Part shown: piece by piece, positions 44,700 through 54,415 of the stretch
How positions within the stretch are numbered: the first letter of the stretch is position 1
How the letters are laid out: every line of letters starts with the position of its first letter
NCBI RefSeq assembly: GCF_008728515.1
Contig: NC_044986.1
Coordinates: 116,548,313-116,612,312, forward strand
Direction: 5' to 3'
Source: Papio anubis
Taxonomy: Eukaryota > Chordata > Mammalia > Primates > Cercopithecidae
Length of the DNA stretch: 64,000 nucleotides
Notes under the pieces: model-generated
Database searches by the model: none
What the model was told of the DNA's origin: nothing
The model's input: only the letters and a program-made list of their open reading frames with translations
Program-made: the position numbers and the translations under genes

Positions 44700-44983
44700 A
44701 CAGACAGAGTCTCACTCTGTCGCCCAGGTTGGAGTGCAGTGGCACGATCTCGGCTCACTGTAACCTCTGCTTCCTGGGTTCAAGCAATTCTCCTGCCTCA
44801 GCCCCTCAAGTAGCTGGAATTATAGGCACATACCACCACGCCCAGCTTATTTTTGTACTTTCAATAGAGACAGGGTTACTCCATGTTGGCCAGTCTGGTC
44901 TCGAACTCCTTACCTCAGGTGATCCACCTGCCTCAGCCTCCCAAAATGTAGGGATTAGAGGTGCAATCCACTGCGTCCAGCAT
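44700..44983 (-). mobile_element. AluS-like element, antisense
   Basis: Antisense dimeric Alu (ACAGAGTCTCACTCTGTCGC … AATCCACTGCGTCCAGC) with a T-rich (TTTATT)n tail to its left. Moderately diverged. Confidence 0.9.
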
Positions 44984-45689
44984 CTGCCTTTTTTATAAGC
45001 CTCACAATAAGTTTGAAAAATATTTTTCTTTCAACTTTACAGGTTAAAAACTTTGTGTTGAGAATAGTTACATATCAAAGGCCAAGCATACAACTACCGA
45101 AGAAATGACTGACAAAGAAGGAAGAGTGGTTTTTCTACCATTCTTCCCTTGTACCATAACAATTATGAACAGTTGTTAGCTAGCATTTAAGGCTACTTAA
45201 TAAGAAATACACATACATAAAACTTAGATTTGAGAATAAATAAAGCATTGCTGCTAAAAATCAGATTGTTTCCAATTATGAAAATATAAAGTACATGAAT
45301 ATTGAGAGCATGAAATATAGAAAAATAACATAGCTGTCTTATACTTTCTATTTAGTTTACAATTTTTAAATTATCTTCTCTGTTTTAACAAAAATATTTG
45401 GATGATCAAATAATACCATTTTATTACAACTACTTTTAATTTGTTTAGAAATTTTAGTAAAGAAGGGAAAATATGAGCTATAATTTTATTTTGCATTCAA
45501 ATAGCACAATGTGATAGTGAACTTGACACTCAATTCACATTTTGTAGCTAAACACACAGGCTTTTCATTCTTGCGTTCTTTCTGTGTAATACTTTCCTAC
45601 ATACAAACCATCAATAAACTCTCTCATCAGTAGTAAAATGCAAATATTCAAAAAGTGTTACAACTCATTATTATTGGTATTAAGTGATT
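44984..45689. other. Unassigned AT-rich sequence
   Basis: About 700 bp with no recognised repeat or frame. Confidence 0.4.
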
Positions 45690-45703
45690 AATAACTGTCT
45701 TTT

Positions 45704-46198
45704 CATGCACATGTATGTTTACTGCGGCACTATTCACAATAGCAAAGACTTGGAATCAACCCAAATGTCCATCAGTGACAGACTGGATTAAGAAAATGTG
45801 GCACATATACATCATGGAATACTATGCAGCCATAAAAAAGGATGAGTTTGTGTCCTTTGTAGGGACATGGATGCAGCTGGAAACCATCATTCTTAGCAAA
45901 CTATCGCAAGAACAGAAAACCAAACACCGTATGTTCTCACTCATAGGTGGGAACTGAACAATGAGATCACTTGGACTCGGGAAGGGGAACATCACACACC
46001 AGGGCCTATTATGGGGAGGGGGGAGGGGGGAGGGATTGCACTGGGAGTTGTACCTGATGTAAATGACGAGTTGATGGGTGCTGATGAGTTGATGGGTGCA
46101 GCACACCAACATGGCACAAGTATACATATGTAACAAACCTGCATGTTATGCACATGTACCCTAGAACTTATAGTATAATAATAAAAAAATTTAAAAAA
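45704..46198 (+). mobile_element. L1PA 3' end, sense, with target duplication
   Basis: 5'-truncated L1 beginning CATGCACATGTATGTTTACTG and ending 'ctagaacttatagtataata' plus an A-rich tail. Perfect 14-bp target duplication AATAACTGTCTTTT at 45690-45703 and 46199-46212. A 16-bp internal duplication (GATGAGTTGATGGGTG-type) sits in the 3'UTR near 46068-46098. Confidence 0.95.
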
Positions 46199-46212
46199 AA
46201 TAACTGTCTTTT

Positions 46213-46872
46213 GAGTATCTCCAGATTTTGCTATATTCTATTGTTGGCAAACTTTTTCAGTGACAAAATGATCCAAAAATATTTTAAAAGAATCAGAAGA
46301 AAGTAGGAGTACCATTAGAGCTGAAATTTTCTTGTGTACTATCCTGTCTTTGAGTGGAAAATAGGTTATTTAATATGTATCTACTACTTTTGAAATGTAT
46401 TTTTAATTTGGAATTCAGATATATTCCAGAAACAAAAGTAATATTCACTTGAATTTATAAGCTTAATCAGTTAGATATACTCAAGGGAGAAACTGATCTG
46501 TTTTCATAGAATTCTCTACTGATCATTTCTTTAGCATTTGATGTCAATGGTAGATGTCATTCTTCATTTGCCCTATTGAGAATACTTTCTTAAATGAATA
46601 AAAAGTAATTTTCTCATGATTGCCTTGGGAAGAATGACTTGGTTCAAGATATATTTTAGCTGATAAATACTATGAAATTATTTTGAACTCTGCAGTATAT
46701 TCATGGACTCTTTTATATATCCCCATATGAAAAATGCAAATATCTTTAACCTTTTTTTTGTTGGATCAGCTTAGTATTGAATGTTCTTGTTCTTAGTCAC
46801 TAATATAAAATGTAATATCTTAAGTCCCTATGGTGCTCTAGGTAGCAATGTACAAGGTATTATCCATTAGAC
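46213..46872. other. Unassigned AT-rich sequence
   Basis: No element recognised left of the AT palindrome. Confidence 0.4.
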
Positions 46873-48026
46873 AATAAATAAGTAAATAAATGCTGTAAAC
46901 CTGTGTACTATGTACAATATATATATATACACAATATATACATATATAATATATAGTAACTATATATTATATATAGATACAGTTATATATAGTTACTATG
47001 TATAGTAATATATAGTATATTTAGTACAATATATAGTATTTATTACTAATGATATATTACTATATAGTATATATAATTACTATATATTAAACTATATATA
47101 GTATATTATATATTTGTATATATAAGTATTTGTATATATATTTATATATTTGTGTATATCTACTAACTAGTAACTATAGTAACTATAATTACTATATACT
47201 ATATATAGTAACTATAGTATATATATTTGTATATGTAGTACATAAGTCTACAGCATTTATTTACTTAATTATATATAAATGTGTGTGTTCCATATATATG
47301 GAATATATATGTATAAGGAATATACATATTATATGCAAATATATGTAAGAAATATACTATATATAACTATATATACTATATACTATATATACTATATAAC
47401 TATATATACTATATATTACTATATAGTATACCATATACTATATACTATATATTACTATATATACTATATATACTAAGTTAATATATATACTATATATTAT
47501 AATATGTATACTGTAATATATAGTATATATATAATTATATATATAAAAACAACTTTATAAACAGTCCTTTTGGAGTTTTCCTCAGTAACCCTTTGTGAGT
47601 GGTCATCTCTTTCCTGCCAAGTTCCTCAGGGAGGCAGCATTCCAGTTGGCTTGATTCATCATTATATATTCATTCAACTATAGATTATATCATATATAAT
47701 ATATTATGTTATATATACATATATTATATATAATATATAGCATATTTTATAGTATATATACTATATACTATAGAATATATCCTATATATACTATAGTAGT
47801 ATATATATTTAGTACTAAATATATATACTATATATAGTTATATATAGTGTGTATATATATCTATATATACTTATATATAGTTATATATAGTGTGTATATA
47901 TAGTACATAGGTCTACAGAATTTATTTACTTATTTATATATAAATAAGTGTGTGTGTTCTTTATATATGAATATATATGTATAAGGAATATACATATTAT
48001 ATGCAAATATGCATAAGAAATATACT
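46873..48026. repeat. Palindromic AT-rich repeat with inverted and direct arms
   Basis: More than 1 kb of TATATA/ACTATATA units, almost free of G and C apart from the embedded segment at 47550-47661. Non-TA anchors show the structure. The segment at 46873-46910 (AATAAATAAGTAAATAAATG…) is the reverse complement, with few changes, of 47236-47271 and of 47901-47938 (TAGTACATAGGTCTACAG…). The tract is therefore a large imperfect palindrome whose right arm is present twice. Dense self-complementarity predicts cruciform or hairpin formation. Confidence 0.9.
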
Positions 48027-48422
48027 GTAGATAGAGCACTCATACTTGACTTAACAAAATAAATGTTTTTCAATGTATATTGAATGTATATCGGTGCACC
48101 CTTATATACATATGATTTGTATTAGACACTCAAAAACTTAATTTGGATTATGAAACTGTTTCTTTAGTAATAACTACAACTTCCTGAGCGGGGACCCCTT
48201 TCTAGAGCTACTGACTCCAGGTATGAGGACCAGGTACCTTGCCTTGGTACTTTAAGCTTAGCTGTTGCTAATTTTAAACTTACTACATTCCTACTCTATG
48301 CATTGCTTACAACTTTCTAAACAGTCCTTTTTGGACTTCTCCTCAGTAACCCTTTGTGAGTGGTCATCTCTTTCCCGCCAAGTTCCTCAGGGAGGCAGCA
48401 TGCCAGTTGGCTTGATTCATCA
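47236..48422. repeat. Local direct duplication flanking the AT tract
   Basis: Two segments are each present twice in the same order: X at 47236-47358 and 47901-48026, and Y at 47550-47661 and 48310-48422. Y is about 95% identical between copies (CAGTAACCCTTTGTGAGTGG… with two mismatches in the last 79 bases). Between X and Y, copy 1 has only AT repeat while copy 2 has about 280 bp of ordinary sequence. Confidence 0.92.
48027..48309. other. Unassigned spacer between duplicated segments
   Basis: Ordinary-complexity DNA found only in the second copy of the duplication; family not recognised. Confidence 0.4.
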
Positions 48423-48434
48423 AATTCTAAACCC

Positions 48435-48898
48435 CTTGGGTTGGGTGAATGATGGTCCCCTAAAAATGCCCAAATCCTAATCCCTGGAACCTGTGAATAT
48501 TGTACCTTACACGGCAAAATGCACTTTGCAAATGTGACGAAGGTTCTTGAAATGAAGAGGAAATCTTATATTATCTGAGTAGGCCTGCCGTAATCACAAG
48601 GGTCTTCATAAGAGTATGGCAGGAAGGTCAAAGTCCAAGAGAGAGAGAGATGTAAGGACTTAAAGCAGAGGTAAGAGAAGAGAGAAGGTGCTGCTGCTCG
48701 CTTTAAAGACGGAGGACGAGGCCTCCTAAGGAATGCAGTCAGCCTCTAGAAGCTTGAGAAGGCAAGGACCCCCGAAAGTAATGCAGACCTACCAACATCC
48801 AGGTTTTAGACTTCTGACCTCCAGATATGTAAGAAAATACGTTTTGTTTTAAACCACTAAATTTGCAGTAATGTGTTAAAGTAACAGAAAACTAATAA
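48435..48898 (+). mobile_element. MLT1-type MaLR solo LTR, sense
   Basis: Clear MLT1 text: 'caaatcctaatccctggaac', 'gtgaatattgtaccttacac', 'gccgtaatcacaagggtctt', 'cttctgacctccagatatgt', 'tttaaaccactaaatttgca', ending 'cagaaaactaataag'. Confidence 0.85.
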
Positions 48899-49769
48899 GT
48901 GCTCTTTTAAAGGCATCCCTTTTCAAGACAGTTATTCTTTTTATCACATCTCTATTCTGTTAAAAATAATCTGTGTTTTAATGTAATTTTTTATACCTCT
49001 CATTCGAAGTCTATCCTAAAAATGTAGCTTTTAAACTTGCATTGAAATATTCAGTCATATTTAGGGAAAGATAGAGATGGAAATGATAGTTACATCAAAG
49101 AAGTTAATGCCACAGAAATTCCACTGAGAAGGATTACACATAATCATAAATCTATCCAATTCACACAAGTTTTGTGTTCTTTGAAATGTACTTAAAGGCC
49201 TTTGCCTGAGAAAGGGATGCTGAAGGCTGTCACATTCCAGAGAATTATTTCCAGTTTGTACATTTCTAAATACAGTTTTCTAAACTAAGTATAAAATCGT
49301 ATTTAGTTATTAGGAAATATATATTTATAAAATAGCATGGAAATAACCTCTAGGAGTAAAGTCTCCAAGACCCAGTAAGGGTCAAATTTTCATTCATAAC
49401 TGAGTAAAGACAATGGTTACTTCTAGGCTTGTGAAGTTTTTTCCTGTATATAACAAAAACTGTTGTATACATTTTGTTGTATAATAATTGTTATATACAT
49501 TTTGTTATGTAACAATAACTGTTAGAAATGAGAACACTTAGCAAGGTCTAGAGCTGCTCAAGTTGCAAAGCAACAGGGGTGTTGAAAAGTCATACTATTA
49601 CCTCCTCTGAAGAGTCTTCCCTGGAAAGTTTTACTCTTACCTCCTCTAAAGAGTCTTCTCTGCTTGCATCCAAGGCTCTAGTAATTTAATGTTTCCAAAT
49701 TGGGAAACATTAACATCCTATTCTCTTCCCCCATAGACTTTTGTGCATGCCTTAATCATAATACTGCTT
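48899..49769. other. Unassigned AT-rich sequence with a 39-bp period repeat
   Basis: TTACCTCCTCTGAAGAGTCT… (49598-49623) recurs as TTACCTCCTCTAAAGAGTCT… (49637-49662). Near 49462-49515, TATACATTTTGTTGTATAA-like text is also repeated. Nothing else recognised. Confidence 0.45.
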
Positions 49770-50000
49770 ATAATATTAATAATGAGGTGGGTTCTATATA
49801 GAGTTCTATACTGTGACTGATACTGTGTTAAGCATTTTATACCTATAATCTTATTAAGTACAACAAATGTTTGTCACTTTTTTAAAAAAGTAAATAAACT
49901 GAGGTTAGGTAACTAGATAAGTATCAGAACTTCAACTCAAATCCAAGACCACAAAGGTCAAACATTACTTGTAACTCCCATGCTCCACTGACTGGTCATA
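49770..50000 (-). mobile_element. MIR SINE, antisense
   Basis: Reversed MIR is readable across most of its length: 'actgatactgtgttaagcat', 'tttatacctataatcttatt', 'aaactgaggttaggtaacta', 'tcaactcaaatccaagacca', 'ctcccatgctccactgac'. Confidence 0.75.
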
Positions 50001-50699
50001 TTGTATTTCATCCGTTGTTTACCTGTGTGTTTGATGACCCAGTCTGAGATCAGAGATTATATCCTATATGTTAGTATTTCTCATTCATGGAACTTTGCAA
50101 TGATACATAATAGATGCTCAACAGACATATGAAAGAGCTTATAATTTCCAAGTTGTTTTGACACTTTGCAAGAGGCTTAGTTAGGATGTACATTACATAA
50201 AGATTCTGTTAAAACCTGTCCAGGTATTTTAAAAGGAGAAAAACCCCAATCAGCTTTGACTGACATCATTGCAATCTATGCAATCTGCCTTAGACAAAAT
50301 TAGGATAGAGAATCAATTGAGTTTGATGTAGAAGTTAAACCTTTTAAGCCATAACCCTAAAGTGAGATGATAATGTCTTACATGCTATGTAGAAGTCATT
50401 TGACCAGGGCACGCTAGCTAAATTACCTGGACCTAGGCCTTGAGAATGTCTAGGTGTTTTAGATTTTCATCATAACTTAATTCAAAGGTAAGGGTTTATT
50501 TTAAGCAGAGGAAACTTTAGAATGTGGAGGACTGACATACTATTTCCCAAAATAGTATATTACAAGTGTGCAGCCTTGTCCAGATGGTGCAATGTGTATT
50601 TTATATATTTTGACATCTGTGAATAAAAAACTTGACTTGTTATCAAAATAAGCAGAGAAAAATAATTTCCATGTCATCGTGAGAAAAATAATAACTGCT
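50001..50699. other. Unassigned sequence
   Basis: An L2-like tail phrase ('catggaactttgcaatgatacataatagatgctcaac') is present near 50095-50125; otherwise unrecognised. Confidence 0.4.
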
Positions 50700-50800
50700 T
50701 CTTTTGGTGGAATTTAAGGAAAGAAGAGAGAAACCAAGGGAGACAGAGAGAGAGGGAGAAAGATTGAGAAAAGATAGAGATAGACCAAGAACTAATGCAC
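50700..50800. repeat. GA-rich low-complexity stretch
   Basis: Purine-rich plus strand (GAGAGAGAGGGAGAAAGATT…), producing a spurious charged reading frame. Confidence 0.75.
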
Positions 50801-50896
50801 AAGCTGAAATAGGTGTAAGAATGAATTATATTTCAATTATCTCTCCTAAACCATTGTACTCAGCCTATTTGGATGTATGCCTTTTTTTCTTTTCTC

Positions 50897-50904
50897 TCTT
50901 TATT

Positions 50905-50943
<39 letters not shown>

Positions 50944-50946
50944 TTT
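50897..50946. repeat. (ATTT)n microsatellite
   Basis: About 12 perfect TTTA units after a T/C-rich run. Confidence 0.95.
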
Positions 50947-51954
50947 CAAAGCATCATTAAACCTGCAAGCTCAAATTGGCAAAAAAATATATACTACGAG
51001 GTTATAAATATAGAGTATATATTCAAATTCCCAAGAGTAAAACAGGCTTTTTTCTTTGTTGTGGTTTTATATTCTAAAGTACGTATTCTGAGTGCAAGCA
51101 CATGCTGAGTTCTCTGGAATATACCATCCTTTAATTGTCTCCAAGATATTGTGATTAAAGGCATTTAACAGTCTCTTGAATGCCCAGAAAAAGTAATTGA
51201 CTTAACATATTAAAATATACTTAAGTGATAAAGTAACCATTTGAGTGAAATTTACATTTAAAAAAATATTAAATCTAAGCCTATTAACTTCTTTTTATGA
51301 TAGAAAATGTTTTCACTTTGTTCCTTGAAAGACTAAATTTCTGTCCTCCCCTGTTGAGGCACCTTTAGTTACCCACAGGCAGTTTAAAACCTTCTCAGAT
51401 CTCAGTCTGCTGGCATTTCTAGGCCTCTCTAGGTTCTACAAAACAGTGTATGTAGTTGCTCCTCAATCATTTGATTGTAGTGTACTGCCTAAACACCCGC
51501 CAGAGACACGGAAGATTGATATGGTATGATTCTGCCTTTTAGAAAGTACCATATTGTTGTGACACCTTATATAAAATAAGGCATTTTTATTATTTTTGGG
51601 TCAGTAATTTTACAATACTGTATCATATGAATCTCTAACATGCAGAAGTCTACAATATTAGTCATTTTCTAAGAAACTCTTGACTTAAGAACTGGCTTGT
51701 TTTAGTTATAGGGACATGTTATGCCTAACTGCAGGTGCATGGATAAAAATTAACATATAAGAAAAATTGAAATTTTACCAGTACAACCATTCAAAAATCG
51801 CAGCTTTTACAAGTAGTATGCTTGAGAGTACTTGCACTTAACATGCAGAAGAAAACTGAACAGAAGTAATGTTTCAAATTATATATCTATATACAATTAT
51901 ATATACAGTTATATGTAAATAACTGCAATTATATATATACATATTATATATATA
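50947..51954. other. Unassigned AT-rich sequence
   Basis: Nothing recognised; a TATATA-rich stretch lies at about 51880-51955, directly left of the L1M. Confidence 0.4.
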
Positions 51955-52555
51955 TAATTTTAATTGTGGTAAAATACCCATAACACCAAATTTATCTTAA
52001 CCATTTTATGTGCACAGTTCAGCAGTGCTAAGTAGATTCCCATTATTATACAACCATTTCCCATATCTCATTTTATCTTGAAAAACTGAAATTCTTCACC
52101 CATTTAACAATAACCCCCTAATTCTCCCCTCCCTTCAGCCCCTGGTGACCTTTGCACTATTTTCTGTCTCTATGAATGTTACTACTGTAAATACCTCATA
52201 TGAGTGAAATCATGCAGTACAGTCATCTCTTGGCGTCCACAGGGGATTGGTTCCAGGACTACAGATACCAAAATCCAGAAACACTCAAATCTCTTATATA
52301 AAATGTTGTAGTATTGCGTATAACCTACGCACATCCTTGCATGTATAGGAAATCATCTCTAGGTTACTTATAATACCAGGTAAATCCTATGTAAATAGTA
52401 ATACTATAGTTTTTTAGGGAATAATGACATGAAAAAAATGTCTGTACATGTTAATTCTTTGTTTCTGGAATATTTTCAATCGTGGTTGGCTGAACTGACA
52501 GATGTACAAACCATAAAAATGGAGGGCTGTCTGTATTTGTCTTTTAATAAACTTT
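51955..52555 (-). mobile_element. L1M 3'UTR, antisense, interrupted by MER2
   Basis: Antisense L1M 3' end ('ttgtggtaaaatacccataa', 'gtgcacagttcagcagtgct', 'tgaaattcttcacccattta', 'tttctgtctctatgaatgtt', 'catatgagtgaaatcatgca'). The phrase CAGTA is followed by MER2 and resumes as TATTTGTCTTTT, which is continuous L1M text if one TA is removed. Confidence 0.8.
52220..52533 (+). mobile_element. MER2 DNA transposon, complete
   Basis: Begins CAGTCATCTCTTGGCGTCCA and ends ATGGAGGGCTGTCTG. Body matches MER2 ('ttggttccaggactacagat', 'cttatataaaatgttgtagt', 'aacctacgcacatccttgca', 'gggaataatgacatgaaaaa'). TA target duplication at 52218-52219 and 52534-52535. MER2 is a short non-autonomous element mobilised by Tigger-type transposase. 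Confidence 0.93.
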
Positions 52556-53020
52556 ATTTCTAGAGAAGTTCACAGAAAAATTGGGCAGAAGGTACAGAGA
52601 TTTCCCTTATGCTTCTTTCCCTATGTATGCACAGCCTCCCCCACTGTCAACAACCTCCACCAGAGTGTCGCGTTTGTGCAACTGATAAACCTGCATTGGC
52701 ACATCATTTTCACCCAGAGTCCATAGTTTACATTAGGGCTCATTATTGGTGTAGATTCCATGAATTTGATCAAATGTATCATGATATGTATCCACCATTA
52801 TAATGTCATACAGAGTAATTTTATGATCCTAAACATCCTGTGTTCCAACTGTTCGTTCTGTCCTTTCCCTACCCCCCTTGAAACCACTGATTTTTTTTTA
52901 CTCTCTCCATAGTTTTGCCTTTCCAGAGTGTTGAAATCATACAGTTGGAATTGTACAGTATACAGTCTTTTCAAACTGGCTTTTTTTCACTTAGTATCTT
53001 ACCCATTGAATACATATTAC

Positions 53021-53169
53021 ATTATCTTTTTTTTTTACTTTTTTATTTATTTATTTATTATTATTATAATACTTTAAGTTCTAGGGTACATGTGCATAAT
53101 GTGCAGGTTTGTTACATATGTATATTTGTGCCATGTTGGTGTGCTGCACCCATCAACTCGTCAGCACCC
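53021..53169 (-). mobile_element. Very short L1PA 3' end, antisense, with 25-bp target duplication
   Basis: T-rich tail, (TTA)n, then 'aagttctagggtacatgtgc', 'gtgcaggtttgttacatatg' and 'gttggtgtgctgcacccatc'. The 25-bp flanking repeat beginning ATCTTACCCATTGAAT lies at 52996-53020 and 53170-53194 without a mismatch. Only about 110 bases of L1 remain. Confidence 0.93.
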
Positions 53170-53317
53170 ATCTTACCCATTGAATACATATTACTCTGTT
53201 AAGTTTTCTGCTTGTCTTCTCATGGCTTGATAGCCCGTTTCTTTGGTATACTCTCTGAGATTTACATTCCTAGCTAGAGGTAATTTTAAAGCTCTGCTAT
53301 TTATATTTGAAAATTTT

Positions 53318-53853
53318 GGATGCAGCTGGAAACCGTCATTCTCAGCAAACTATCGCAGGAACAGAAAACCAAACACCGCATGTTCTCACTCATAGGTAGG
53401 AATTGAACAATGAGATCACTTGGACACAGGAAGGGGAAGATCACACACTGGGGCCTATTGTGGGGTGAGGGGATAGGGGAGGGATAGCATTAGGAGATAT
53501 ACCTAATGTAAATGATGAGTTAATGGGTGCAGCACACCAACATGGCACATGTATACATATGTAACAAGCCTGCATGTTGGGCACATGTACCCTAGAACAT
53601 AAATAATTTTAAAAAAAAAGGAGAAACCAAAAGTTCAGTGATTTTCAAGAAGTCAGGATATAAAAAGTAAAGAAAGGGGTCTCTTTGATATTAGTATAAA
53701 TCTATCACCCTATGTCACCCCCATGATTTATTATAAAAATTTTTGTCAGCAAAATATTCAGAGATTTGCTCATTGAAAGTGTTTTTCATTGCTTTAATTG
53801 CACAACATACTATAAACCCTAGAAATAAACAGTTTCCATACAAAAAAAAAAAA
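53318..53853 (+). mobile_element. L1PA 3' end with probable 3' transduction
   Basis: L1 from 'ggatgcagctggaaaccg' to 'cctagaacataaataatttt' and a first A run (53611-53619). Next come about 220 bp of non-L1 sequence (53620-53841) with AATAAA at 53824-53829, ending in a second A run (53842-53853). GAAAATTTT (53309-53317) and GAAATTTT (53854-53861) flank the whole unit. The extra segment is bounded by two A tails and follows a canonical poly(A) signal. Confidence 0.82.
53824..53829 (+). terminator. Poly(A) signal of the transduced segment
   Basis: AATAAA, 12 bases before the second poly(A) tract. It probably terminated the read-through L1 transcript at its source locus. Confidence 0.6.
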
Positions 53854-54415
53854 GAAATTTTAAGGTGCGTGACTTATACCCTAAAATATATATATGCACC
53901 GTTTACTCATTTTATTTTCTCATTCATTATATCTCAAATATTGGATTGACATTATCAGCTGAAGGGAGAGAACCATCCATTGTCTGGGTGGACCACAGTT
54001 TATTTATCCATTCGCCGACCAAAGGACATCTATCTGGGTTGCTCCCAAGTTTTGGCAATTATGAAGAAAGATGCTGTAAACATCTGTCTTCAGGTTTTTG
54101 TGTAGATGAAAGTTTTCAACTCTTTTTGGGTAAATTACAAGGAGCCTGGTTGCTGAACTGTATGACAAAATGTTTAGTTTTATAGGAAAGCACTGACCTG
54201 TCTTCCAAAGTGGCAGTATCGTTTAGCCTTTCCACCAGCAATGAATAAGATTTTCTGTCCTCCACATCCACACCAGCAGTGAGTGTTGTCAGTGTTCTGG
54301 ACTTTGACCATTCTGTTGGGTGTGTCCTAGGATCTCCTTGTTTAAACTTCATTGTCCTAATGACATATGCTATGGAGTATCTTTTTATATGTGTATTCGC
54401 CATCTGGATATAATC

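Larger units (their letters stand above)
53245..53957. repeat. Unnamed inserted element, copy A (about 180 bp plus nested L1)
   Basis: The L1ME text breaks at 53244 and resumes at about 53957. The insert consists of 53245-53317 and 53862-53957, split by a younger L1. These pieces align with 56042-56200 ('ctctgagatttgcattc', 'ggtaattttt', 'tatatttgaaaatt', 'actcataccctaaaatat', 'ctcattcattctatctcaaa'). I cannot match the unit to a known family and see no terminal inverted repeat. Confidence 0.65.
52556..54415 (-). mobile_element. L1ME 3' region, antisense, multiply interrupted
   Basis: Antisense L1ME in order: 'gaagttcacagaaaaattgg', 'ccaccagagtgtcgcgtttg', 'gccctttccagagtg'-like text, 'tctcatggcttgatagcccg' (to about 53244), then after the insertion 'attgtctgggtggaccacag', 'ggacatctatctgggttgct', 'aattatgaagaaagatgctg', 'caccagcaatgaataagatt', 'atgacatatgctatggagta'. 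The two halves join in register across 53245-53957. Confidence 0.8.
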
